Positions 1 through 6,106 of a stretch of DNA of 10,791 bases are shown here, piece after piece. The stretch spans positions 1-10,791 of the forward strand of contig NZ_JASLCE010000004.1 of the NCBI RefSeq assembly GCF_030146175.1, given 5' to 3'. The stretch is from Flavobacterium sp. Lineage in GTDB: Bacteria > Bacteroidota > Bacteroidia > Flavobacteriales > Flavobacteriaceae. The notes below the pieces were generated by a model, which was not told where the DNA came from, did no database searches, and saw only the letters and a list, made by a program, of their open reading frames with translations. A program made the translations under genes and the position numbers. How positions within the stretch are numbered: position 1 is the first letter of the stretch; every line of letters starts with the position of its first letter.

Positions 1-58
1 GAACCCCCGACCCCCTCGGTGTAAACGAGGTGCTCTGAACCAGCTGAGCTAATCGCCC
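1..58 (-). tRNA. tRNA-Val (anticodon TAC), 3' part cut off by the window edge
   Basis: On the minus strand the sequence starts GGGCGAT (acceptor strand) followed by TA, then a D-arm with GCTC/GAGC stem and an AGCTGGTTCA-type loop. An anticodon stem CCTCG/CGAGG encloses the loop TTTACAC, so the anticodon is TAC (valine). The variable loop GGGTC and the 5' half of the T-arm (GGGGG then TTC) follow. The rest of the T-arm, the 3' acceptor strand and any CCA lie outside the window. All visible stems pair, so this is an intact gene cut by the edge rather than a degraded copy. It has its own upstream promoter. Confidence 0.95.
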
Positions 59-99
59 TTATGTTTTGTAGTCAGCAATTGTGTTCCTGATTACGAGTG

Positions 100-130
100 C
101 AAATATAGGACAGTTTTTTAGATCTGCAAA
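100..130 (-). promoter_or_regulatory. Bacteroidota-type promoter for tRNA-Val
   Basis: Minus strand: TTTG at 130-127, a 19-base spacer, then TATATTTG at 107-100, a full match to the Bacteroidota -7 consensus TAnnTTTG. Transcription would start near position 94, leaving about 36 bases of leader before the tRNA 5' end at 58. It lies just past the folC stop codon, where I see no strong hairpin terminator, so folC transcripts may also run into the tRNA. Confidence 0.75.
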
Positions 131-146
131 CAAAAAACGAAAAAAA

Positions 147-1361
147 TTATAAAATTTCCGCTACAACAAAAGTGCTCCCACCGACATAGATAAAATCGGC
201 TGAGCCTGCCATACGCAAGGCTTCCGCATAAGCAGCTGACACAGAATCGAATGCCGATCCAACCAATCCAAATTCGCTTGCTTTTTGTTGTAAAATCATA
301 GCCTCCAATCCTCTTGGCACATTCGGTTTACAGAAAAAATAAGTTGCATTTTTAGGGAATAACGGCAAAATAGAATCCAGATCTTTATCGTTCACCACGC
401 CTAAAACGAAATATAAGTGTTCAAATTTTTCTTTTTGTATTTGATTTAAGACAATTTTTAGTCCGTGACTGTTATGTGCCGTATCACAAATTACTTTCGG
501 ATTCGAATGCATTTGCTCCCATCGCCCTCGCAATTGTGTATTCTTTACCACATTCAGCAAGCCGCTTTCAAGGTTTTCCTCGGTGATCGTAAAAAAGCGC
601 TTTAAAACGTCCACCGCCTGTACAACTGTCTTTTTATTATGGAATTGGTAATCGCCCAATAAAGCACCGGGATAATCCCGGGTGATCAAATCGGAAGCAA
701 AGTAAATCTCCGAGCCGCATTCGGTCGCTTTCCCTATAAAAACCGGTTGGGTTTCTTCGTTATATTCTCCTATAACAACAGGAACGCCAGGTTTGATAAT
801 TCCGGCTTTTTCGAACGCAATCTCGCGATAGGTGGTTCCTAAAAATTGTGTATGATCAAAACCAATATTCGTGATAACCGATACCAAAGGCGTGATGACA
901 TTGGTCGAATCCAGTCGACCGCCCATGCCGACCTCAATAACGGCTACATCCACTTTTTCCTTTTCAAAATAATCGAAGGCCAAACCAACCGTCATTTCAA
1001 AAAAACTCAACTGGTTACTTTCGAAAAAAGCCTTGTGTTGCGCGATAAAATCACAGACAAAAGTTTCCGGTATTTCGGCACCGTTAATTTTAATCCGCTC
1101 TCTAAAATCCTTTAAATGTGGCGACGTATACAACCCGACTTTATACCCTGCTTCCTGTAAAACCGAAGCGATCATAGAGGACGTCGATCCTTTTCCGTTG
1201 GTTCCGGCAATATGTATCGTTTTGATTTTATTTTCCGGATTTCCCAATTCTTTGCACAGTAAAACCGTATTGGTTAAATCTTTTTTATAGGCTGAGGCGC
1301 CTTGCTGCTGGAACATTGGCAATTGTGCAAACATCCAGTCTAACGTTTCCTGATAATTCAT
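147..1361 (-). CDS. folC: Bifunctional folylpolyglutamate synthase / dihydrofolate synthase
   Basis: This cytoplasmic Mur-ligase-family enzyme adds L-glutamate to dihydropteroate (making dihydrofolate) and to reduced folates, using ATP. The 404 residues fit the family. Visible motifs are the P-loop GTNGKGST (residues 53-60), TSPHL (79-83), the EVGMGGRLDSTN segment (143-154, Mur-ligase central domain), and DTAHN in the C-terminal domain, where many homologues have DGAHN. The ATG at 1361 gives a normal N-terminus (MNYQETLDWMF). The gene follows tonB by 32 bases on the same strand, and that gap holds a terminator-like hairpin but no promoter I can recognise. Expression therefore probably depends on read-through from tonB. 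Whether both activities are present cannot be told from motifs alone, but the bifunctional form is usual in this phylum. Confidence 0.95.
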   Translation of the reverse strand: MNYQETLDWMFAQLPMFQQQGASAYKKDLTNTVLLCKELGNPENKIKTIHIAGTNGKGSTSSMIASVLQEAGYKVGLYTSPHLKDFRERIKINGAEIPETFVCDFIAQHKAFFESNQLSFFEMTVGLAFDYFEKEKVDVAVIEVGMGGRLDSTNVITPLVSVITNIGFDHTQFLGTTYREIAFEKAGIIKPGVPVVIGEYNEETQPVFIGKATECGSEIYFASDLITRDYPGALLGDYQFHNKKTVVQAVDVLKRFFTITEENLESGLLNVVKNTQLRGRWEQMHSNPKVICDTAHNSHGLKIVLNQIQKEKFEHLYFVLGVVNDKDLDSILPLFPKNATYFFCKPNVPRGLEAMILQQKASEFGLVGSAFDSVSAAYAEALRMAGSADFIYVGGSTFVVAEIL

Positions 1362-1370
1362 TTGCTATAA

Positions 1371-1400
1371 AAGAAAAAAGAGTAAAGATTCCTTTACTCT
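1371..1400 (-). terminator. Intrinsic terminator or attenuator between tonB and folC
   Basis: A perfect 9-bp inverted repeat, AGAGTAAAG at 1379-1387 and CTTTACTCT at 1392-1400, has a 4-base loop. On the minus strand the hairpin is followed directly by TTTTTTCTTTT. The tonB stop codon (1394-1396) lies inside the stem, so ribosomes finishing tonB would sit on the hairpin. The stem is AT-rich, so termination may be partial, which would leave folC with reduced expression. Confidence 0.7.
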
Positions 1401-2284
1401 GTCAACTTGAAGTTATATATAATTTTTCCCACCTGTTTGTCGGGTGCGCTTGGATTCGGGTCGAATTTGGTTTGCATGGCGGCAATTCGTGCCTGATCCA
1501 ACAGACATTTTGCGGCATTGGTCGTTCCACGTACACCGGGTTCGGCACCAATTACTTTTCCGTTTTTGTCTACTTCTATTTCAACGGCTACAAAACCTTC
1601 TTCATTACAATTATAATTCGGTCTTGGTTTTGAAATCGCTTTACGTCCCGCCAATTGGTAGTTTCCAACTCCGGTACCGTTACCATTTCCATAACCGCCA
1701 CCTTTTCCACCACCGGAACCAGGACCTTCACCGTCTCCATTACCCGATCCTTTTCCATTTCCGGAACCGCCCCCGCCATAATAGCCGGAAGCATTTTTAT
1801 CACCGTTTAATTTCCCTTTGTTACCACTGGCATTATCATCGCCATCACCGCCGGATTTCGAACCGTTCATCAAATTCGCTAACGCATCGGTTGTCGATTT
1901 GGATGGTTTTGGTTTTTCCGGAGTCGGCACGGGTTTATCAACCGGTTTTGGGGTCACTTTAGTTTTCTCCACTTTTTTTGTCGTCGCCACTACCGGAGCA
2001 TCGTCATAATCCTGACCGATAATTTCCTCTTGTGGCGTCGGAGTAGCCGGAGTTGCTTTGGTATGATTGGACACATTCAGTACTTCGCTCTGTAAATTTT
2101 TACCGGAACCGACATCACTGTCACCAAAATTCACAGCGATTCCACCGCCACCGCCACCTTCAAGCTGCATAATATCCAACGTGGACGAAAATTTTAAAAG
2201 AAACAACAATGCGATAATCACACCGCATAATACGGTTGTAATCACAAATGATTTCTTTTCCTGTTCTGTTTCGAATCCTTTCAT
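1394..2284 (-). CDS. TonB-family energy transducer with glycine-rich linker
   Basis: The protein is anchored in the inner membrane, spans the periplasm and passes proton-motive energy to outer-membrane TonB-dependent receptors. In its 296 residues I see a short charged N-terminus, one membrane helix (about 13-32), GGGGGG at 43-48, a Pro/Lys-rich stretch (about 78-130), a Gly/Asn/Ser-rich linker (about 144-208) and a TonB C-terminal domain (about 209-296, including GFVAVEIEVDKNGKV). There are two cysteines, C226 and C260. The ATG at 2284 places the helix at the N-terminus as expected. The membrane helix lacks the histidine found in E. coli TonB. No exbB or exbD lies beside it, although TonB needs such partners. 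The glycine linker replaces much of the proline-rich spacer of the E. coli protein. A promoter in 2285-2372 is likely but no clear consensus is visible. Confidence 0.88.
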   Translation of the reverse strand: MKGFETEQEKKSFVITTVLCGVIIALLFLLKFSSTLDIMQLEGGGGGGIAVNFGDSDVGSGKNLQSEVLNVSNHTKATPATPTPQEEIIGQDYDDAPVVATTKKVEKTKVTPKPVDKPVPTPEKPKPSKSTTDALANLMNGSKSGGDGDDNASGNKGKLNGDKNASGYYGGGGSGNGKGSGNGDGEGPGSGGGKGGGYGNGNGTGVGNYQLAGRKAISKPRPNYNCNEEGFVAVEIEVDKNGKVIGAEPGVRGTTNAAKCLLDQARIAAMQTKFDPNPSAPDKQVGKIIYNFKLTE

Positions 2285-2372
2285 TATTTCGCTAAATAAA
2301 CTGTATAAAAAGGTCTAGCAAATAGCATTCCTTTTTTCTTTATAACGGCAATAAAGGTAAATAATTATTATT

Positions 2373-2406
2373 AAAAAAAAACGCCCAACAAATTGTTGGG
2401 CGTTTT
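2373..2406 (-). terminator. Intrinsic terminator of the amino-acid dehydrogenase gene
   Basis: A hairpin with 10 core pairs, extendable to about 13, has arms ACGCCCAACA (2381-2390) and TGTTGGGCGT (2394-2403) and a 3-base loop. On the minus strand it ends in a run of nine Ts. It begins 5 bases after the dehydrogenase stop codon. The Ts flanking the other arm could allow weaker termination in the opposite direction. It separates the dehydrogenase from tonB. Confidence 0.92.
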
Positions 2407-2411
2407 AGCTA

Positions 2412-3638
2412 TTATAAAAGTTGTTTTAGTGCTATTTCAAAAGCTGTTGCACTAATGTTTTTCTTGTCTGAATTAAGTGCGTGTACTTTTTCGATGGCTG
2501 TACGAATGATGTCCGATGTATCGTTAAAGATCGACTCGTCTGTCATTTGTACTTTTTTCTCCATAAAATAAGCAAATACACGAGCCATTCCACAGTTGGA
2601 AATAAAGTCCGGAATTAAACTTACTTTGCTATCGGTTTCTTCCATAATCGGACCGAAGAAAATCTCTTTATCGGCAAACGGAACATTCGCACCACATGAA
2701 ATCACTTCCAATCCGGATGCAATCATATTGTCAACCTGTTCTTTGGTTACCAATCTTGAAGCGGCACACGGTGTAAAGATTTCCGCACCCAGGTTCCAGA
2801 TTTTAGCATTGATTTCTTCAAAAGGAATCATATTATCAGCAACCAATTTGTTTCCGTCTTTGTTTAAGAATAACGTTCTGATCTCTTCGAATGAAAATCC
2901 TTCTTCTTTGATCAACCCTCCGTCTCTATCGATAATTCCGACAACCTTCGCACCCATTTCAGCCAGGTAGAAAGCCGCTGCCGAACCTACGTTACCAAAT
3001 CCTTGTACGATTGCTTTTTTACCTTGTACGCTTCCGCCATAAATATCATAAAAATGACGAACCGCCTGTGCTACACCATATCCGGTGATCATATCAGCAA
3101 CCGTATACTTTCTGTTGATATCCGGAGAGAAAGTTGTGTTTTCGATCACCTTTACCACACCCTGACGCAATTGTCCGATACGGTTAATTTTGTCGGCTTC
3201 AGTCGGTTTAAAATGTCCGTTGAATACCCCTTCCTGCGGATGCCAAACACCACATTCTTCTGTCATCGGGATTACTTCGTGGATTTCGTCTACGTTTAAA
3301 TCGCCTCCGGTTCCGTAATAGCTTTTTAACAAAGGGGAAACCGCTTTATACCAACGTTGTAAAACGCCTTTTTTTCTTGGATCGTTCGGGTCGAAATTAA
3401 TTCCAGATTTTGCACCGCCAATCGCAGGTCCTGAAACCGAAAACTTCACTTCCATTGTTTTGGCAAGTGACAACACCTCATTCATATCCAAACCTTTACG
3501 CATACGGGTTCCTCCTCCGGCAGCGCCTCCTCTTAATGAGTTGATCACTGTCCATCCTTCGGCTTCCGTTTCCGCATCTTTCCAATGGAATACTACTTCC
3601 GGTTCTTTATTTTCGAATTTCTTTAATAAATCTTTCAT
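2412..3638 (-). CDS. Glu/Leu/Phe/Val dehydrogenase family amino-acid dehydrogenase
   Basis: This cytoplasmic enzyme reversibly deaminates an amino acid to the 2-oxo acid and ammonium, linking amino-acid and carbon metabolism. Its 408 residues have an N-terminal dimerization/substrate domain with GGGTRM (41-46), lysine K65, the GGAKSG motif with K77, and catalytic D113 in GTGGDLNVDE. The Rossmann domain has GFGNVG (213-218). An acidic D237 at the end of the second strand (GIIDRD) suggests NAD rather than NADP. PCAASRLVT later in the domain is also family-typical. Length lies between typical leucine dehydrogenases (about 360) and glutamate dehydrogenases (about 420-450), so I leave the substrate open; glutamate is the most likely. 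The gene has its own promoter and terminator and is probably monocistronic. Confidence 0.92.
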   Translation of the reverse strand: MKDLLKKFENKEPEVVFHWKDAETEAEGWTVINSLRGGAAGGGTRMRKGLDMNEVLSLAKTMEVKFSVSGPAIGGAKSGINFDPNDPRKKGVLQRWYKAVSPLLKSYYGTGGDLNVDEIHEVIPMTEECGVWHPQEGVFNGHFKPTEADKINRIGQLRQGVVKVIENTTFSPDINRKYTVADMITGYGVAQAVRHFYDIYGGSVQGKKAIVQGFGNVGSAAAFYLAEMGAKVVGIIDRDGGLIKEEGFSFEEIRTLFLNKDGNKLVADNMIPFEEINAKIWNLGAEIFTPCAASRLVTKEQVDNMIASGLEVISCGANVPFADKEIFFGPIMEETDSKVSLIPDFISNCGMARVFAYFMEKKVQMTDESIFNDTSDIIRTAIEKVHALNSDKKNISATAFEIALKQLL

Positions 3639-3679
3639 TTTATGTAATTATTTATTGTATTGTTGTTTTTTAAGTCGCA

Positions 3680-3711
3680 CAAATATAGCCTGAAACTCTT
3701 AAAATCTCAAA
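3680..3711 (-). promoter_or_regulatory. Promoter of the amino-acid dehydrogenase gene
   Basis: Minus strand: TTTG at 3711-3708, a 20-base spacer, then TATATTTG at 3687-3680, a full match to TAnnTTTG. The expected start of transcription is near 3675, giving a leader of roughly 36 bases before the ATG at 3638. The -33 element begins only 5 bases beyond the anmK stop codon. I see no terminator between anmK and this gene, so anmK transcripts may contribute. Confidence 0.8.
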
Positions 3712-3715
3712 GTTT

Positions 3716-4786
3716 TTACGCTATATCATAAATTCTTCCGGAACTGTGATTATGACGCGCTCCGGTAACGCTGGCCAGTACATTTATTTCGTTGCGAAGC
3801 TTTAAAACACCCAGCAAACCGAAGATCAGCGCTTCTTTAAATTCGATTGTTTTGGTATCGGGAACTGCGACTTTTATTTCGGGTAAATTCTCTTTGATCA
3901 ACTCAATAAGAAAATAATTGTAAGCACCACCACCGGTGATCAATAAATTACCTTTGGGTAGCGGTAACGCCTGGCCTATCTGAAACGCAATATGTTTTGT
4001 AAACGTAGCCAACACATCCAATTCCGGTAATTCATGCTGATCAATCAATGGAAAAACGGTTTCTCTTACAAATTCAAATCCAAGTGATTTGGGATGTCTG
4101 GCCTGATAAAACGGCAACGCATTCAGTTCCTGTAATAATTTTTCCGACACCTTTCCTTTTGCCGCCAGTTTCCCCCGGTCGTCATAGGCATAGCCCAATT
4201 TTTCCGCATAACAATTCAGCACCGTATTGACCGGCGAAATATCAAAAGCAATCCGGTTGCTGTTTTCTTCAAACGAAACATTGGAAAAGCCGCCCAGATT
4301 CAGGCAATAGGCATAATCGGCAAACAATAAACGGTCTCCAATAGGAACCAATGGCGCGCCTTGGCCGCCAAGAGCTACGTCGTCTACCCGGAAATCACAG
4401 ACCACTTTTTGCCCGATCAGTTTGGCAATTTTCGGCAGGTTTCCGATCTGCAATGTCAGTCCGTTTTGCGGTTGGTGCAAGATGGTATGTCCATGCGAAC
4501 ATACTGCGTCCAATTTCTGAATATCATTTTTTCGGATAAAATCGCGGATTACACCGGCGAGTAAAACGGTATAATTTTCGTTTAACATTTCCAATTGTAA
4601 CGGTGTGTAACCAACGGCTTCGCGAAGCCATGCTATCCATTCTTCCGAATACGGAACCGTTTCACATTGTTGGATTTGAAATTGCCACTGTTGGTTTTCC
4701 AGCGTAAAAGTTATAGCTGCCAGATCAATCCCGTCCAGGGAAGTTCCGGACATGACTCCGATAACGTTATAGACACTATTTTGCAT
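3716..4786 (-). CDS. anmK: Anhydro-N-acetylmuramic acid kinase
   Basis: AnmK hydrolyses the 1,6-anhydro bond of anhydro-MurNAc and phosphorylates it with ATP to MurNAc-6-phosphate, the first cytoplasmic step in reusing cell-wall sugars. The 356 residues show the N-terminal phosphate-binding MSGTSLDGID (12-21), SHGHT (97-101), GGQGAPLVP (140-148) and FDISPVN, with D182 at the position of the catalytic aspartate of E. coli AnmK. GGGAYN and FGLLGVLKLRNE near the C-terminus also fit. The ATG at 4786 lies directly before the conserved N-terminal strand. The gene is divergent from the acyl-CoA dehydrogenase and upstream of the amino-acid dehydrogenase. No murQ (the next pathway step) is nearby. No confident promoter was found for it in the 96-base divergent spacer. 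Confidence 0.95.
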   Translation of the reverse strand: MQNSVYNVIGVMSGTSLDGIDLAAITFTLENQQWQFQIQQCETVPYSEEWIAWLREAVGYTPLQLEMLNENYTVLLAGVIRDFIRKNDIQKLDAVCSHGHTILHQPQNGLTLQIGNLPKIAKLIGQKVVCDFRVDDVALGGQGAPLVPIGDRLLFADYAYCLNLGGFSNVSFEENSNRIAFDISPVNTVLNCYAEKLGYAYDDRGKLAAKGKVSEKLLQELNALPFYQARHPKSLGFEFVRETVFPLIDQHELPELDVLATFTKHIAFQIGQALPLPKGNLLITGGGAYNYFLIELIKENLPEIKVAVPDTKTIEFKEALIFGLLGVLKLRNEINVLASVTGARHNHSSGRIYDIA

Positions 4787-4808
4787 GGGTTAAAATTAGG
4801 TAATCCAG

Positions 4809-4839
4809 TTGAAAGTATGACATTTATACGCTATATTTG
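4809..4839 (+). promoter_or_regulatory. Promoter of the acyl-CoA dehydrogenase gene
   Basis: TTG at 4809-4811, a 20-base spacer, then TATATTTG at 4832-4839 match the Bacteroidota housekeeping promoter exactly in both parts. Transcription should start around 4843-4846, with a leader of about 40 bases. The bases before the ATG at 4883 are AT-rich with no Shine-Dalgarno sequence, as is usual in this phylum. Confidence 0.85.
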
Positions 4840-4882
4840 GGAACTTTTTTAAAGAACATTCAAACAAAATAACTTATAAGAA

Positions 4883-6022
4883 ATGGATTTTAAACTGACT
4901 GAAGAGCATTTAATGATACAGCAGGCTGCTCGTGATTTTGCTCAAACCGAATTACTACCGGGCGTAATTGAAAGAGATGAACACCAAAAATTCCCTGAAG
5001 AACAGGTTAAAAAGATGGCCGAACTAGGATTTTTGGGAATGATGGTTGACCCTAAATACGGTGGAGCCGGATTGGACAGTGTTTCTTACGTATTGGCTAT
5101 GGAAGAAATCGCGAAAGTTGATGCTTCTGCTGCCGTAGTAATGTCAGTAAATAACTCATTAGTATGTGCCGGTCTTGAAAAATACTGTAGCGAAGAACAA
5201 AAAGAAAAATATTTAGTACCACTAGCTAAAGGTGAGGTTATCGGAGCGTTCTGTTTATCAGAGCCGGAAGCCGGATCGGATGCTACGTCACAAAAAACGA
5301 CTGCCATCGATATGGGGGATCATTATTTGTTAAACGGTACTAAAAACTGGATTACAAACGGTAATACCGCTTCTACTTATATTGTAATTGCACAGACAGA
5401 TGTAGAAAAAGGACACAAAGGAATCAATGCTTTTATCGTTGAAAGAGGATGGGCAGGTTTCGAAATCGGTCCAAAAGAACAAAAAATGGGAATCCGCGGA
5501 TCCGACACACATTCCTTAATGTTTACCGACGTTAAAGTACCAAAAGAAAACAGAATTGGTGCCGACGGATTCGGATTTAACTTTGCAATGGGTGTATTAA
5601 ACGGTGGTCGTATCGGAATTGCTTCTCAGGCATTGGGAATTGCTTCCGGAGCATTCGAATTGGCGTTAAAATATTCGCAGGAGCGTAAAGCTTTCGGTAA
5701 AGAAATCTTCAAACACCAGGCAATTGCTTTTAAATTGGCCGATATGGCAACACAAATCACTGCCGCGAGAATGTTATGCTTTAAAGCGGCTTGTGAAAAA
5801 GATGCCGGTCAGGATATTTCACATTCCGGAGCGATGGCAAAATTATATGCATCACAGGTAGCAATGGATACTACTATCGAGGCGGTTCAGATTCACGGTG
5901 GTAACGGATATGTAAGAGAGTACCATGTGGAGCGTATGATGCGTGATGCTAAGATCACTCAGATTTACGAAGGAACTTCCGAAATCCAGAGAATTGTAAT
6001 TTCAAGAGGTTTGGTTTCTTAA
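4883..6022 (+). CDS. Acyl-CoA dehydrogenase (short-chain/butyryl-CoA type)
   Basis: This FAD enzyme introduces the trans-2,3 double bond into acyl-CoA, the first step of a fatty-acid beta-oxidation round, and passes electrons to an electron-transfer flavoprotein. The 379 residues are the family's usual length. SEPEAGSDA (126-134) and WITNG (156-160) form the flavin and substrate-binding middle domain. GGNGY and YEGTSEIQR lie in the C-terminal helical domain, and E363 in YEGT is the expected catalytic base, in the position used by short- and medium-chain enzymes (isovaleryl- and long-chain enzymes place it elsewhere). Chain length preference cannot be read directly. The gene is a single transcription unit with a strong promoter and terminator; no other beta-oxidation or ETF gene is in the window. 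Confidence 0.95.
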   Translation: MDFKLTEEHLMIQQAARDFAQTELLPGVIERDEHQKFPEEQVKKMAELGFLGMMVDPKYGGAGLDSVSYVLAMEEIAKVDASAAVVMSVNNSLVCAGLEKYCSEEQKEKYLVPLAKGEVIGAFCLSEPEAGSDATSQKTTAIDMGDHYLLNGTKNWITNGNTASTYIVIAQTDVEKGHKGINAFIVERGWAGFEIGPKEQKMGIRGSDTHSLMFTDVKVPKENRIGADGFGFNFAMGVLNGGRIGIASQALGIASGAFELALKYSQERKAFGKEIFKHQAIAFKLADMATQITAARMLCFKAACEKDAGQDISHSGAMAKLYASQVAMDTTIEAVQIHGGNGYVREYHVERMMRDAKITQIYEGTSEIQRIVISRGLVS

Positions 6023-6045
6023 TTCCAAACTCTTCACAATAAAGG

Positions 6046-6074
6046 AGTCCAACTTTGCGTTGGACTTTTTTTTT
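6046..6074 (+). terminator. Intrinsic terminator of the acyl-CoA dehydrogenase gene
   Basis: Arms AGTCCAAC (6046-6053) and GTTGGACT (6059-6066) form an 8-bp stem with a 5-base loop, followed by a run of nine Ts (6066-6074). It starts 23 bases after the stop codon. The end of the T-run overlaps the proposed -33 element of the next gene. Confidence 0.92.
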
Positions 6075-6102
6075 GATTACAAAAACAGATCGAGTATCTT
6101 TA
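6072..6102 (+). promoter_or_regulatory. Candidate promoter of the hybrid histidine kinase gene
   Basis: TTTG at 6072-6075, a 19-base spacer, then TATCTTTA at 6095-6102 (seven of eight consensus positions, final G replaced by A). Spacing is as in the other promoters of the window. The -7 element ends only four bases before the ATG at 6107, so the transcript would be leaderless or nearly so. The mismatch and the missing leader keep confidence moderate. Confidence 0.5.
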
Positions 6103-6106
6103 TAAA

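Noticed and set aside
1..58. tRNA pseudogene
   Set aside because: The gene is cut by the window edge only; every stem inside the window pairs correctly.
1444..1962. A 172-codon plus-strand reading frame
   Set aside because: It is antisense to tonB, over the repetitive glycine-codon region, is rich in His/Arg/Leu, resembles no protein family, and has no promoter.
2300..2372. A promoter for tonB on the minus strand (GCTATTTG with a TTG upstream)
   Set aside because: The -7 element misses both leading bases of TAnnTTTG and the spacing is long, so I do not list it although a promoter here is likely.
4787..4808. TAATTTTA on the minus strand as an anmK promoter
   Set aside because: It has one mismatch, lies almost against the start codon, and I found no partner -33 element at the correct distance.
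6042..6050. AAGGAG as a ribosome-binding site
   Set aside because: It overlaps the terminator stem of the acyl-CoA dehydrogenase gene, and no start codon follows at a usable distance.
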